Notes under the pieces: generated by a model | What the model was told of the DNA's origin: nothing | Database searches by the model: none | What the model saw: the letters and a program-made list of their open reading frames with translations, nothing else | Assembly (NCBI GenBank): GCA_026410415.1 | Contig: JAPMLR010000001.1 | Location: 310,001-374,000, forward strand | DNA: 64,000 bases | Origin: Denitratimonas yunnanensis (SeqCode) | GTDB taxonomy: Bacteria; Pseudomonadota; Gammaproteobacteria; Xanthomonadales; Xanthomonadaceae | Direction of reading: 5' to 3' | Program-made: the position numbers and the translations under genes | In this document: positions 55,319-63,302 of the stretch, in pieces | How the letters are laid out: each line of letters opens with the position of its first letter | How positions within the stretch are numbered: the first letter of the stretch is position 1

Positions 55319-56056
55319 ATGTCACCTCTTTCCCGCCTTGCCGCCGCTGCGGCACTCGCAATTGCCGCTGCTCCCGTGTTTGCGCAGGACGAGTCCCCCT
55401 GGTCGGTGTCCGGCGGGGTGTGGGCGGTCAGCGACTACGTCTGGCGTGGTGTTTCCCAGACTCAGGAAGATCCCACCTGGCAGGTTGAGCTGGGTGTCGA
55501 ACACAAGTCCGGCTTCTATGCCGGTGCATTCGTCTCGGGTGTGGATTTCATCCCGTCGGGTGCGGACTGGGACGATGGCATCGATTACGAAGTCAACGCC
55601 TATCTGGGCTGGAGCCAGCAGATCAGCGACACGCTGACGCTGGACCTGTCCTATACCCGCATCGCCTATCCGGGTGCGAAGGCCGACTATGACGCCGATT
55701 TCGACGAGTTCACCGCCGAGCTCGGGATTGGCGACAACTACACGGCGACCGTCGTCTACTCGCCAGACACGGTGAACCTTGGCAGCTCGGCGATGTATTA
55801 CCGCTTTGGCGGTGAGTGGGAACTGGGCGACTCCGGCATCCTCTTGGGGGCGGCCGCAGGTCTTTATGACCTTGGACAGGAGCTCGGAGGCAGCTACAAG
55901 GACTACGAGCTTTCGTTGGCTCGCAGCTTCGGAAATGTTGCGGTGAAGCTGGCGTACTTCGATACGGCAGGCTACAACGATGAACTGGCCGAGTCGCTGG
56001 GTGACCGCCATCTGGCGGACGGTCGCGCGATGCTGTCGGTGGGCTACGAGTTCTGA
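55319..56056 (+). CDS. TorF family putative outer-membrane porin
   Basis: A 245-residue protein of the TorF/TIGR02001 group. The signal peptide (about 1-22, ALAIAAAPVFA) is followed by WSVSGGVWAVSDYVWRGVSQTQEDPTWQVELGVEHKSG, then a run of amphipathic beta strands ending in GYEF. Such proteins are outer-membrane barrels often found near nitrogen-regulation genes. Here the neighbour is the polyamine importer, which may hint at a nitrogen-compound pore, but that is weak. The ATG at 55319 is preceded by GGAG. Confidence 0.88.
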   Translation: MSPLSRLAAAAALAIAAAPVFAQDESPWSVSGGVWAVSDYVWRGVSQTQEDPTWQVELGVEHKSGFYAGAFVSGVDFIPSGADWDDGIDYEVNAYLGWSQQISDTLTLDLSYTRIAYPGAKADYDADFDEFTAELGIGDNYTATVVYSPDTVNLGSSAMYYRFGGEWELGDSGILLGAAAGLYDLGQELGGSYKDYELSLARSFGNVAVKLAYFDTAGYNDELAESLGDRHLADGRAMLSVGYEF

Positions 56057-56066
56057 TGATTCGGCG

Positions 56067-56095
56067 TTGACGCCGTGGGTTTTGCTGCGTAAGAT
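56067..56095 (+). promoter_or_regulatory. Sigma-70 promoter of the tRNA cluster
   Basis: TTGACG (56067-56072), 17 bases, TAAGAT (56090-56095), then the GC-rich ATGCGGCCC typical of stable-RNA promoters under stringent control. tRNA-Pro starts 44 bases later. It overlaps the end of the TorF-type gene region by position only (11 bases after its stop). Confidence 0.75.
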
Positions 56096-56139
56096 ATGCG
56101 GCCCTTCACGGCGTTTCCCGCGGCGGACAGGACCTTCAT

Positions 56140-56216
56140 CGGGGTATAGCTCAGCCTGGTAGAGCGCCAGCTTTGGGAGCTGGATGTCGAGAGTTCGAAT
56201 CCCTCTGCCCCGACCA
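56140..56216 (+). tRNA. tRNA-Pro (anticodon TGG)
   Basis: 77 bases with CCA encoded. The acceptor CGGGGTA pairs with TGCCCCG. The anticodon stem is CCAGC/GCTGG around loop TTTGGGA, giving TGG. First of five tandem tRNAs. Confidence 0.97.
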
Positions 56217-56269
56217 TGGGTTGTCCAGCTGTCCGGTTTGCAAGATGCGGTGCGCTATCATCGTTCGAT

Positions 56270-56346
56270 GCGCCCGTAGCTCAACTGGATAGAGCACCGG
56301 CCTTCTAAGCCGGCGGTTACAGGTTCGATTCCTGTCGGGCGCGCCA
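56270..56346 (+). tRNA. tRNA-Arg (anticodon TCT)
   Basis: 77 bases with CCA encoded. The acceptor GCGCCCG pairs with CGGGCGC. The anticodon arm CCGGC/GCCGG holds loop CTTCTAA, giving TCT. Confidence 0.96.
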
Positions 56347-56368
56347 AAAAGGTGATGTGGTTGTTGCG

Positions 56369-56445
56369 GTGGATGTAGCTCAGTTGGTTAGAGCATCGGA
56401 TTGTGATTCCGAGGGTCGCGGGTTCGAGTCCCGTCTTCCACCCCA
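56369..56445 (+). tRNA. tRNA-His (anticodon GTG)
   Basis: 77 bases plus a G at 56368 that can serve as the extra G-1 pairing with C before CCA. The anticodon loop TTGTGAT between TCGGA and TCCGA gives GTG. The acceptor stem has one T-T mismatch at its sixth pair. Confidence 0.96.
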
Positions 56446-56504
56446 GTTCATGATGCGGCATAATGCCGGGTCGAAGCCGCTCAGGGCGGCAGCATGAAAA
56501 AGAT

Positions 56505-56580
<76 letters not shown>

Positions 56581-56670
56581 TCTTTCTCTCTTTCCGGCTT
56601 CGTCGCCCCGCCTTCGTTCTGGCGGCCGCCCTTGGGGCTGCCGATGCGAGGAGGCGGGCGTATTCATCGC

Positions 56671-56755
56671 GCGAGAGTGGCGGAACTGGTAGACGCGCTG
56701 GATTTAGGTTCCAGTGGGGCAACCCGTGAGAGTTCGAGTCTCTCCTTTCGCACCA
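56671..56755 (+). tRNA. tRNA-Leu (anticodon TAG)
   Basis: 85 bases, a class II tRNA with a long variable arm and CCA encoded. The acceptor GCGAGAG pairs with CTTTCGC with one G-T. Loop TTTAGGT gives TAG. Last of the cluster; tig begins 138 bases on. Confidence 0.96.
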
Positions 56756-56893
56756 TCCCCGTCGATGACATTCGGCACAAGGTCGCATCTGTCCGCAGTG
56801 GCGGAATGCGCCGGTGACGGGCATCATGGTGGGCCAATTTTCCGGTGCCGTGGCCAATGAAGGCGGCGGTGCGACATCACTTGAGGAGTGACC

Positions 56894-58204
56894 ATGCAAG
56901 TCTCGATCGAAACCCTCGGCACATTGGGCCGCAAGCTGACCGTCAGCGTGCCCGCCGACCAGCTCGAAACCACCATCCGCCAGCGCCTGAACGAGCTCTC
57001 GCGCACGGTGCGTCTGAAGGGCTTCCGTCCCGGCAAGGTGCCCGGCAAGGTGATCGAGCAGCGTTATGGCGCGCAAGTGCGCAACGAGGCGGTCGGGGAG
57101 CTGATCCAGCGTTCCTTCAGTCAGGCGGTGCAGCAGGAGAATCTGCGTCCGGCGGTACAGCCGGCCATCGAAACCACCGGTCAGCCGGAAGACGGTGAAT
57201 TCAAGTACACCGCGACCTTCGAGGTCATGCCGGAGATCGGCAAGATCGATGTGTCGGCGCTCAAGATCACTCGCCCCGTGGCGGAAGTGGCAGACGCTGA
57301 TATTGATCGCATGATCGAAACCCTGCGTCAGCAGCGCCGCACTTGGGAAGATGTGCAGCGCGCTGCCGCCATGGGTGATCTGGTGATGTTCGAATCGGTC
57401 ACCACGACCGACGCGGGCCGCATTCCGGCAGAAGGCGTCGACCGCTCCGGCACGATTCTCGGATCCGGCGGCATCTTGATCGAGCTGGAAAATCAGCTCG
57501 TCGGCCTGTCCCCCGGTGACGAGCGCGAGCTGGACGTGACGTTCCCGGCCGATTACCGCAACGCCGCGCTGGCGGGCAGGGCGGTGAAGATCGCGGTGAA
57601 AATCGTGCGCGTTTCCGAAGCACGTCTGCCGGAGCTGGACGGAGCGTTCTTCTCCGCGTTCGGCATCGAAAACGGTGACCTTGAGCAGTTCCGCGACGAG
57701 GTGCGTTCCAACTTGGCACGCGAGCTGAAGGGGGCGCTGATGATGCGCCTGAAGAATGACGTGGTGAACAAGCTGCTGGATGCCCACAAGGATCTGGAGC
57801 TTCCGTCGCGCATGATCGAGGCGGAAGCACGTGGACTCGCCCAGCAGGCAGCCGAGCAGGCCCGCCAGCGCGGTCAGAACGTGCCCGAGCAGATCAGCGT
57901 CGAGCCTTTCCTGGCGCCCGCCCGGCAGCGTGTCGCTGCCGCCGTGCTGCTTGGCGAGTTGGCGCGCCAGAACGACATTCGTCTGGATACCGGTCGTCTG
58001 CAGGAAATGATGCAGCTCATTGCATCCACCTACGAAGAGCCCGAGCAGGTCATTGAACTTTACCGCCGCGACCCCCAGTTGCTGGATGGTCTGCGCAGCC
58101 GCGTGGTCGAGGATCAAGTCATCGACTGGATCGCCGATCACGCCGACGCCAGCACCACGATGCTGAGCTTCGAAGAAGTGATGCAGCCAGGCGCCGCCGC
58201 CTGA
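56894..58204 (+). CDS. tig: Trigger factor
   Basis: A 436-residue ribosome-associated chaperone. The ribosome-docking signature [19 protein letters not shown] is near residue 42. A prolyl isomerase domain occupies about 150-245 ([13 protein letters not shown].. through [18 protein letters not shown]). The C-terminal arm follows. It binds nascent chains at the tunnel exit. The ATG at 56894 has GAGGAG upstream (56884-56889). It is followed by clpP and clpX, the usual gammaproteobacterial order. Confidence 0.97.
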   Translation: MQVSIETLGTLGRKLTVSVPADQLETTIRQRLNELSRTVRLKGFRPGKVPGKVIEQRYGAQVRNEAVGELIQRSFSQAVQQENLRPAVQPAIETTGQPEDGEFKYTATFEVMPEIGKIDVSALKITRPVAEVADADIDRMIETLRQQRRTWEDVQRAAAMGDLVMFESVTTTDAGRIPAEGVDRSGTILGSGGILIELENQLVGLSPGDERELDVTFPADYRNAALAGRAVKIAVKIVRVSEARLPELDGAFFSAFGIENGDLEQFRDEVRSNLARELKGALMMRLKNDVVNKLLDAHKDLELPSRMIEAEARGLAQQAAEQARQRGQNVPEQISVEPFLAPARQRVAAAVLLGELARQNDIRLDTGRLQEMMQLIASTYEEPEQVIELYRRDPQLLDGLRSRVVEDQVIDWIADHADASTTMLSFEEVMQPGAAA

Positions 58205-58236
58205 AACGGCACGCCTTTTCCGGGAGGAACGACGCA

Positions 58237-58857
58237 ATGAACGTGCAGGGCCTGAATCTGGTGCCGATGGTGGTCGAACAGACCAGCCGTGGTGAACGTG
58301 CCTACGACATCTATTCGCGCCTGTTGAAGGAGCGGGTAATCTTCCTTGTGGGTCCGATCGACGATTACGTCGCCAATCTGGTGATTGCGCAGATGCTGTT
58401 CCTGGAGTCGGAGAATCCGGACAAGGACATCAACCTGTACATCAACAGTCCCGGCGGCGTGGTTACCGCCGGACTCGCGATTTACGACACCATGCGGTTC
58501 CTGAAGCCGGATGTCAGCACGATGGTGGTAGGGCAGGCCGCAAGCATGGGCTCGTTCCTGTTGGCCGCCGGCGCGAAGGGCAAGCGATTTGCTCTCCCCA
58601 ATTCGCGCGTGATGATTCACCAGCCGCATGGCGGCGCGCAGGGGCAGGCGACCGACATCGAGATCCAAGCCCGCGAAATCCTGTATCTGCGCCGTCGTCT
58701 GAACGAAGAGTTCGCGGCCAATACCGGGCAAGCACTGGAGCGCATCGAGCGCGACGTGGAACGCGACTTGTTCTTCAACGCCGCGGACGCCAAGGCTTAT
58801 GGGCTGATCGACGACGTGCTCGAGCGCCGCCCGGAAGAAACCGTCAAGCCAGGTTGA
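58237..58857 (+). CDS. clpP: ATP-dependent Clp protease proteolytic subunit
   Basis: A 206-residue ClpP. The catalytic triad is Ser103 ([11 protein letters not shown]), His128 (NSRVMIHQP) and Asp177 (ERDVERDLF). A short propeptide precedes [20 protein letters not shown]. It forms the tetradecameric chamber that degrades substrates fed by ClpX or ClpA. It lies 32 bases after tig. A hairpin separates it from clpX. Confidence 0.98.
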   Translation: MNVQGLNLVPMVVEQTSRGERAYDIYSRLLKERVIFLVGPIDDYVANLVIAQMLFLESENPDKDINLYINSPGGVVTAGLAIYDTMRFLKPDVSTMVVGQAASMGSFLLAAGAKGKRFALPNSRVMIHQPHGGAQGQATDIEIQAREILYLRRRLNEEFAANTGQALERIERDVERDLFFNAADAKAYGLIDDVLERRPEETVKPG

Positions 58858-58885
58858 TCGGCGGTTCCCCCATTCCATCATCGTA

Positions 58886-58918
58886 AGGCCCGGGGCGGCT
58901 AGGCGCGGCACCGGGCCT
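58886..58918 (+). terminator. Hairpin between clpP and clpX
   Basis: AGGCCCGG (58886-58893) and CCGGGCCT (58911-58918) pair perfectly over eight bases with 17 between. It starts 28 bases after the clpP stop and 47 before clpX. With no T-run it may be a partial terminator or a processing site setting the ClpP to ClpX ratio. Confidence 0.45.
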
Positions 58919-58964
58919 GAGCTATTCTCGGCTTGAGACACGTAACTGCAGGACGATTCGAGGC

Positions 58965-60251
58965 ATGACTGAAGAACGGCAAGGTCGCGGCGGAGACAAT
59001 GGCAAGATCCTCTACTGCTCTTTCTGCGGAAAGAGCCAGCATGAGGTGCGCAAGCTCATCGCCGGACCGTCGGTGTTCATCTGTGACGAGTGCGTCGAGC
59101 TGTGCAATGACATCATTCGCGAGGAACTGGAGGAGAAGGCATCCACCACGCGCAATCATCTGCCCAAGCCGCGCGAGATCATGGATGTTCTCGATCAGTA
59201 CGTGATCGGTCAGGCGCGCGCGAAGAAGGCATTGTCAGTGGCGGTTTACAACCACTACAAGCGCATCGAGAGTCGCCAGAAGAACGATGACGTCGAGCTG
59301 TCCAAGTCCAACATCCTGCTGGTCGGTCCCACGGGCTCCGGCAAGACGCTGCTGGCGGAAACCCTGGCACGCTTGCTGAATGTCCCGTTCACGATCGCTG
59401 ATGCCACCACGTTGACCGAAGCCGGCTATGTCGGCGAAGACGTGGAGAACATCATCCAGAAACTCTTGCAGAAGTGCGATTACGATGCCGAGAAGGCACA
59501 GCACGGCATCGTCTACATCGACGAGATCGACAAGATTTCCCGCAAGAGCGAGAACCCGTCCATCACCCGCGATGTATCGGGCGAGGGCGTCCAGCAAGCT
59601 CTGCTGAAACTGATCGAAGGCACCATTGCCAGTGTGCCGCCGCAGGGCGGCCGCAAGCATCCCCAGCAGGAGTTCCTGCAGGTTGATACCAAGAACATCC
59701 TGTTCATCTGCGGCGGTGCATTTGCCGGACTGGAAAAGATCATCCAGCAGCGCACCCTCGATGCAGGGGGTATCGGTTTCGGTGCCGACGTGCGCAGCAA
59801 GGACCAGAAGGCCAATGTCGGCAAGTTGCTGGCACAGGTGGAGCCGGAAGACCTGATCCGTTTCGGACTGATTCCGGAGTTCATCGGTCGGCTGCCAGTG
59901 GTGGCAACGCTTGAGGAACTGGATGAGGCTGCACTTATCCGGATACTGACCGAGCCCAAGAACGCCATCACCAAACAGTTCAAGAAACTGTTCGAGATGG
60001 AAGGCGTGGAACTGGAATTCCGTCCCGATGCATTGCTGGCGGTGGCCAAGAAGGCACTGGTACGCAAGACGGGTGCCCGCGGCCTGCGTACCATTCTGGA
60101 GTCGGTACTGCTGGACACCATGTACGAACTGCCGTCACGCGAGAATGTCTCCAAGGTCGTGGTGGACGAATCGGTCATCAACAATCAGGCCGAGCCGTAC
60201 CTGATCTACGAAAGCGCACCGGCAACGCCGAAGGCCGCGGCGTCGGAATAG
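58965..60251 (+). CDS. clpX: ATP-dependent Clp protease ATP-binding subunit ClpX
   Basis: A 428-residue AAA+ unfoldase. The zinc finger has Cys18, Cys21, Cys40 and Cys43 ([19 protein letters not shown]). Walker A is [18 protein letters not shown], Walker [13 protein letters not shown]. The pore loop is in the [10 protein letters not shown] region, and [14 protein letters not shown] sensor blocks follow. It pairs with ClpP encoded upstream. In many relatives lon follows; here a dif site and phage remnants follow instead. Confidence 0.98.
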   Translation: MTEERQGRGGDNGKILYCSFCGKSQHEVRKLIAGPSVFICDECVELCNDIIREELEEKASTTRNHLPKPREIMDVLDQYVIGQARAKKALSVAVYNHYKRIESRQKNDDVELSKSNILLVGPTGSGKTLLAETLARLLNVPFTIADATTLTEAGYVGEDVENIIQKLLQKCDYDAEKAQHGIVYIDEIDKISRKSENPSITRDVSGEGVQQALLKLIEGTIASVPPQGGRKHPQQEFLQVDTKNILFICGGAFAGLEKIIQQRTLDAGGIGFGADVRSKDQKANVGKLLAQVEPEDLIRFGLIPEFIGRLPVVATLEELDEAALIRILTEPKNAITKQFKKLFEMEGVELEFRPDALLAVAKKALVRKTGARGLRTILESVLLDTMYELPSRENVSKVVVDESVINNQAEPYLIYESAPATPKAAASE

Positions 60252-60302
60252 CACTCGGGGTCGCACCGAATTTCGGTCCGTCGACCTGACAACACTTTAG
60301 AC

Positions 60303-60334
60303 AAGGTGATGCGAACGTGATTTCGCATCACCTT
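60303..60334 (+). terminator. Long perfect hairpin after clpX
   Basis: AAGGTGATGCGA (60303-60314) and TCGCATCACCTT (60323-60334) pair over 12 bases with an eight-base loop, 51 bases after the clpX stop. There is no T-run on the plus strand. It probably ends the tig-clpPX message, or marks a boundary of the dif region. Confidence 0.55.
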
Positions 60335-60430
60335 CACCGTTGTGTTGCGCGCATGGTGGATGCCCATAGGTGATGAGGAAGTGCGGGATGGCACACAAGG
60401 AAGATATGCCAGTGGTGTATGGCGTCATTT

Positions 60431-60458
60431 ATTTTACATAATATACATTATGCACACA
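60431..60458. other. dif-like XerC/XerD recombination site
   Basis: A 28-base site agreeing with E. coli dif at 25 of 28 positions when read on the minus strand. The XerC-side arm is TGTGTGCATAA, the centre TGTATA, and the XerD-side arm TTATGTAAAAT. Eighteen consecutive positions are identical. It is the place where chromosome dimers are resolved and where filamentous phages and other Xer-using elements integrate. Whether it is the chromosomal dif itself or an attachment copy cannot be told from one site. Confidence 0.85.
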
Positions 60459-60686
60459 TCGACCAAGACGACGAAGCGGCCCGACAAGTCTGCCAAGTCT
60501 AGAAAGATCAACAAGATAACGGGCGACCGCTTCCGCATCGCACGGCAAGCCTGTTGGCTGACGCTGCCGCAGGCCGCGAAAGTTCTTCAGGTCACCGAGC
60601 GCACCTTACATAACTGGGAGGCCGGCACTTGTCGTGTGCCTTATGCCGCCTACAAGCTGATGCGCCTGATGGCCGGCGGCCACCTC
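60450..60686 (+). pseudogene. Truncated XafT/VC1465-like Xer recombination activation factor
   Basis: Starting at the ATG at 60450, which lies inside the dif site, 79 residues show the helix-turn-helix of phage-borne Xer activators: RFRIARQACWLTLPQAAK, then VTERTLHNWEAGTCRVPYAAYKLMRLM. Such factors are carried by dif-integrated filamentous phages and satellites and stimulate XerD. The usual continuation, a Pro-Gly and Trp-Gly-Trp block of about 40 residues, is missing, and the sequence turns into unrelated codons after GGHL. The frame nevertheless stays open into the porin gene, so a fusion is possible on paper. Probably a leftover of a past integration. Confidence 0.7.
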
Positions 60687-60848
60687 AAGCACTTGTGCCA
60701 CACTAAGCTTGACGCAGGGGGTCTTGACGCAAGTCATCGCCCGCTTTTCGCTCTGACGGACAATGTGGCTTCATCAACGCGCCCCGCGCTCAGCTTCCGG
60801 GTTGCTGGTGCGAATGGCTGCACATCAACCGTGATTCGTGAGACAGAC

Positions 60849-62027
60849 ATGAGAACGCACTCCAGCAGCTTCAGCAGGCAGCCCTTTCCGCGCATCACGG
60901 CTTGGAGACACCACGTGCCATTGGTGACGGCCCTGCTGCTGTCGTTCCCCATCGCACACGCCGGGGACTGGCAGACCAGCGGCGATGTCCGCTTTGGCTT
61001 CGTCAGCAGCGAAACCCATGCTCGCAATGGTACGGTCACCGAGGCCGACAGCTTCCGTGCCCGCGCGCGTTTCCGTCTACGCGGTGAACTTGGCGGGGGC
61101 TGGTACGCCAGTGGTCGTGTGGCAGCAAAGCTGGATTCGGAGCAGGACACGGAAAAGTTCTGGTGGCACACCTATGCTCCTGGTCCTTCGGGACTCGAGA
61201 ACGGTCAAGCCACGATTGACGAGGCGTATCTGGAATACCGCTCCGCAGATGCTCCGTGGAGTCTGCGCGTCGGCCGTTTCCAGGCGGCGTTCGGTGTCGA
61301 TGACATCATGAAGAAGTCACTGGACCAGAACGACAGTACCAATTTCGACGTCACGTGGACCGACGGTGCCTGGTGGCAATGGCGCGGCAGCGATTGGACG
61401 TCGCACGTGATCTTGCGTCACAATGATCGGCGCGGTCCGACAGGGACACTGCGCCGGCCGCTGGATTTTTCTGACGGCAGCTCTCGCGTGGGGCTGTTTC
61501 TTGCGACTGAATCGAAGACCGCCATCGGCCCGATCGTGCAGCGCATGGTCACGCTGGATTGGTTGCCGTCCTCGTTGCGCCCGAACGGGTTGGCTGATCC
61601 CGCACTGGAGGACTACCTGGCAGTTACCGCCAAGGTTGCTGCTGAGTGGCCGCTGGGTGCAGGCGACACCAGATTCCGCCTGGGGGGCGAGATCGGCTGG
61701 GCGAGCGACACGCCACACCGCGAGGCGATGAATACCGGCAGGGGGGATGCCGATGCGGTTTCGTGGCAGGCGTCGTTCAATTTCATCGACATACGTCCTG
61801 ATCATGCCATCGGCATCATCTACGGTCGTGTCGCCGATGGCTGGCTGTTGTCGAGCGACTTCCGCCCCAATGACGAGCTGCTGGAGATGCGCTGGGTCTG
61901 GCAGGTCGCTCCTGCTTGGCAGGTCGACGCACGCGTGCGGCGGCGCGAGGAAATCGATCTTCCCGCCAGTGCTGCCGGCGCGCGCCGGGATGACGACCTG
62001 TATGTGCGCGCAACCTGGCGATTCTGA
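60849..62027 (+). CDS. Porin-like outer-membrane beta-barrel protein
   Basis: A 392-residue exported barrel of unknown substrate. A long N-region and signal peptide (about 1-38, VTALLLSFPIAHA) are followed by strands of alternating character beginning DWQTSGDVRFGFVSSETHARNG, RARARFRLRGELGGGWYASG, and ending DDDLYVRATWRF, with the terminal Phe of outer-membrane proteins. It resembles alginate-export or carbohydrate-type porins in general layout only. The ATG at 60849 has a weak GAGACAG before it. GTG at 60915 is an alternative. The open frame continues upstream without a stop to the XafT remnant, so automatic callers may join the two. CTTGACGCA is repeated at 60708 and 60723 upstream. Confidence 0.75.
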   Translation: MRTHSSSFSRQPFPRITAWRHHVPLVTALLLSFPIAHAGDWQTSGDVRFGFVSSETHARNGTVTEADSFRARARFRLRGELGGGWYASGRVAAKLDSEQDTEKFWWHTYAPGPSGLENGQATIDEAYLEYRSADAPWSLRVGRFQAAFGVDDIMKKSLDQNDSTNFDVTWTDGAWWQWRGSDWTSHVILRHNDRRGPTGTLRRPLDFSDGSSRVGLFLATESKTAIGPIVQRMVTLDWLPSSLRPNGLADPALEDYLAVTAKVAAEWPLGAGDTRFRLGGEIGWASDTPHREAMNTGRGDADAVSWQASFNFIDIRPDHAIGIIYGRVADGWLLSSDFRPNDELLEMRWVWQVAPAWQVDARVRRREEIDLPASAAGARRDDDLYVRATWRF

Positions 62028-63245
62028 TCGCCCTGTCCCGCAAGGCTTCCGCCAGGTCCACACCCGCAATCGTGGTGTCGTGCATCAGGCTCACCATCGC
62101 ATTGTTCTGCGCGCGGTTCTTCTTCGCCCAGGTCTGCCAGCGCCCGGCCAGCTCGCCGCCCTCCTCCTGCATGGTGTTGCGGTCGGTGGCGATCTGCTGC
62201 ACCACGTCGGCGTACGGCTTGATCTGCGGCAGGTACTTCTCGCCCAGTTCGGCCAGGTGGCGCAGGGTCAGCGCCCCCAGCCACTTCGGACGCCACTGCT
62301 CCACCTGGTTCTTGATCGCATCCAGCACCGTGCGGCCCGGATTGCGGATGGCGGACTGGATGCCGTCCAGCACTGCGTTTTCGCGGCCGCTGAAAGCGGA
62401 AACCCCGCCGGATGGCTGGGTCTGTGTGGTGGCTTCGGGGCGGGAAAAGAACACCGCCGTCTCGCGGCCTGCCGGCCCGCCAGTGGCCCCGGTGATGCGG
62501 GACCAGTGGAGGCCAACACGATCTTCCTTGCGAAACGCGCGGTAGCGGGCGTGGACATCGGGCAGCATCGGCAGGATCTGCCCCATCGGCAGCGATGCAC
62601 TCCCGTCCGGATTGAGCAACGCAGTCCAATCCGCTGCGACTTCACCATCTTGTCCGCGAGCATGATCGGCCCAGCCGCGTTTCTGGAAGGCGCGGAACGT
62701 AGCGCGATCCGGACTCGGCCCATTCACGTCCAGCTCGCTAGAGGCGGTGTGAATGGCCCATGTCAGCGCCGGCTCTTCATCCAGCCCGGCGGCCATCTGC
62801 TCCTTCCCTCGGACTTCCACCACCAGCGATTCCTGCCGCATGCCTTGGTTCTTGATACGCGCACGGGTCTGGTAGCCGGAGAACGGGCCTAGTCGTACAG
62901 AGAAATCCCGTGTCGCGTCATGTAAGCCTCCAAGTTCTCGCGTCGCGGATTCCGAGAGTCGGCGAACCAGGCTTTCAAGAGAGCGGTTTGCCGCTCGGTC
63001 AGTGGAGGCGGTGCCCTGCGCCGCGCCATCGGGTAGCTTGCCATCGGCCCGCCCCCATAGGCGAAGGTACGCCTCTCGCTCACTGTTGGCGGTGATCCGC
63101 CACCCTCGTTCGTCTCTCGGTCCGTCATCTGCGTTCCCCTGCTGCTGGTCGGAAAGGTCGGCCTCCTGCTCTTGCGAGAGTAGGCCTAGCTGGCGCAGCA
63201 CGTCCAGTTGCTCCGATGACAATGCGCCAGATGCTGTCGATAGTG
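62028..63245 (-). pseudogene. Tailed-phage large polyvalent protein remnant, cut at both ends
   Basis: A minus-strand open frame with phage character, recognisable in LGALTLRHLAELGEKYLPQIKPYADVVQQIATDR and MVSLMHDTTIAGVDLAEAL. Those blocks precede the PLxRFG-type region of giant prophage proteins in Xanthomonadales. Third-codon GC is high in this frame at 62221-62400, supporting coding origin. It has no clear start (the frame runs into kynU at 63303) and loses similarity where the porin gene ends at 62027. Around 62881 to 63060 a second frame looks at least as coding and holds a possible 79-residue gene (62889-63128, ending RHGISLYD), so a frameshift or deletion has joined pieces. Nothing here looks functional. 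Confidence 0.65.
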
Positions 63246-63302
63246 ATGCCCGGCAGGTTGCCGAGTCCCTAGAATGGAAGCTTGCCTTTTCGGGAGCGCG
63301 CC

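Noticed and set aside
60708..60731. CTTGACGCA direct repeat as a tandem promoter for the porin
   Set aside because: The TTGACG elements have no acceptable -10 element 16-18 bases downstream, so it is noted only as a repeat.
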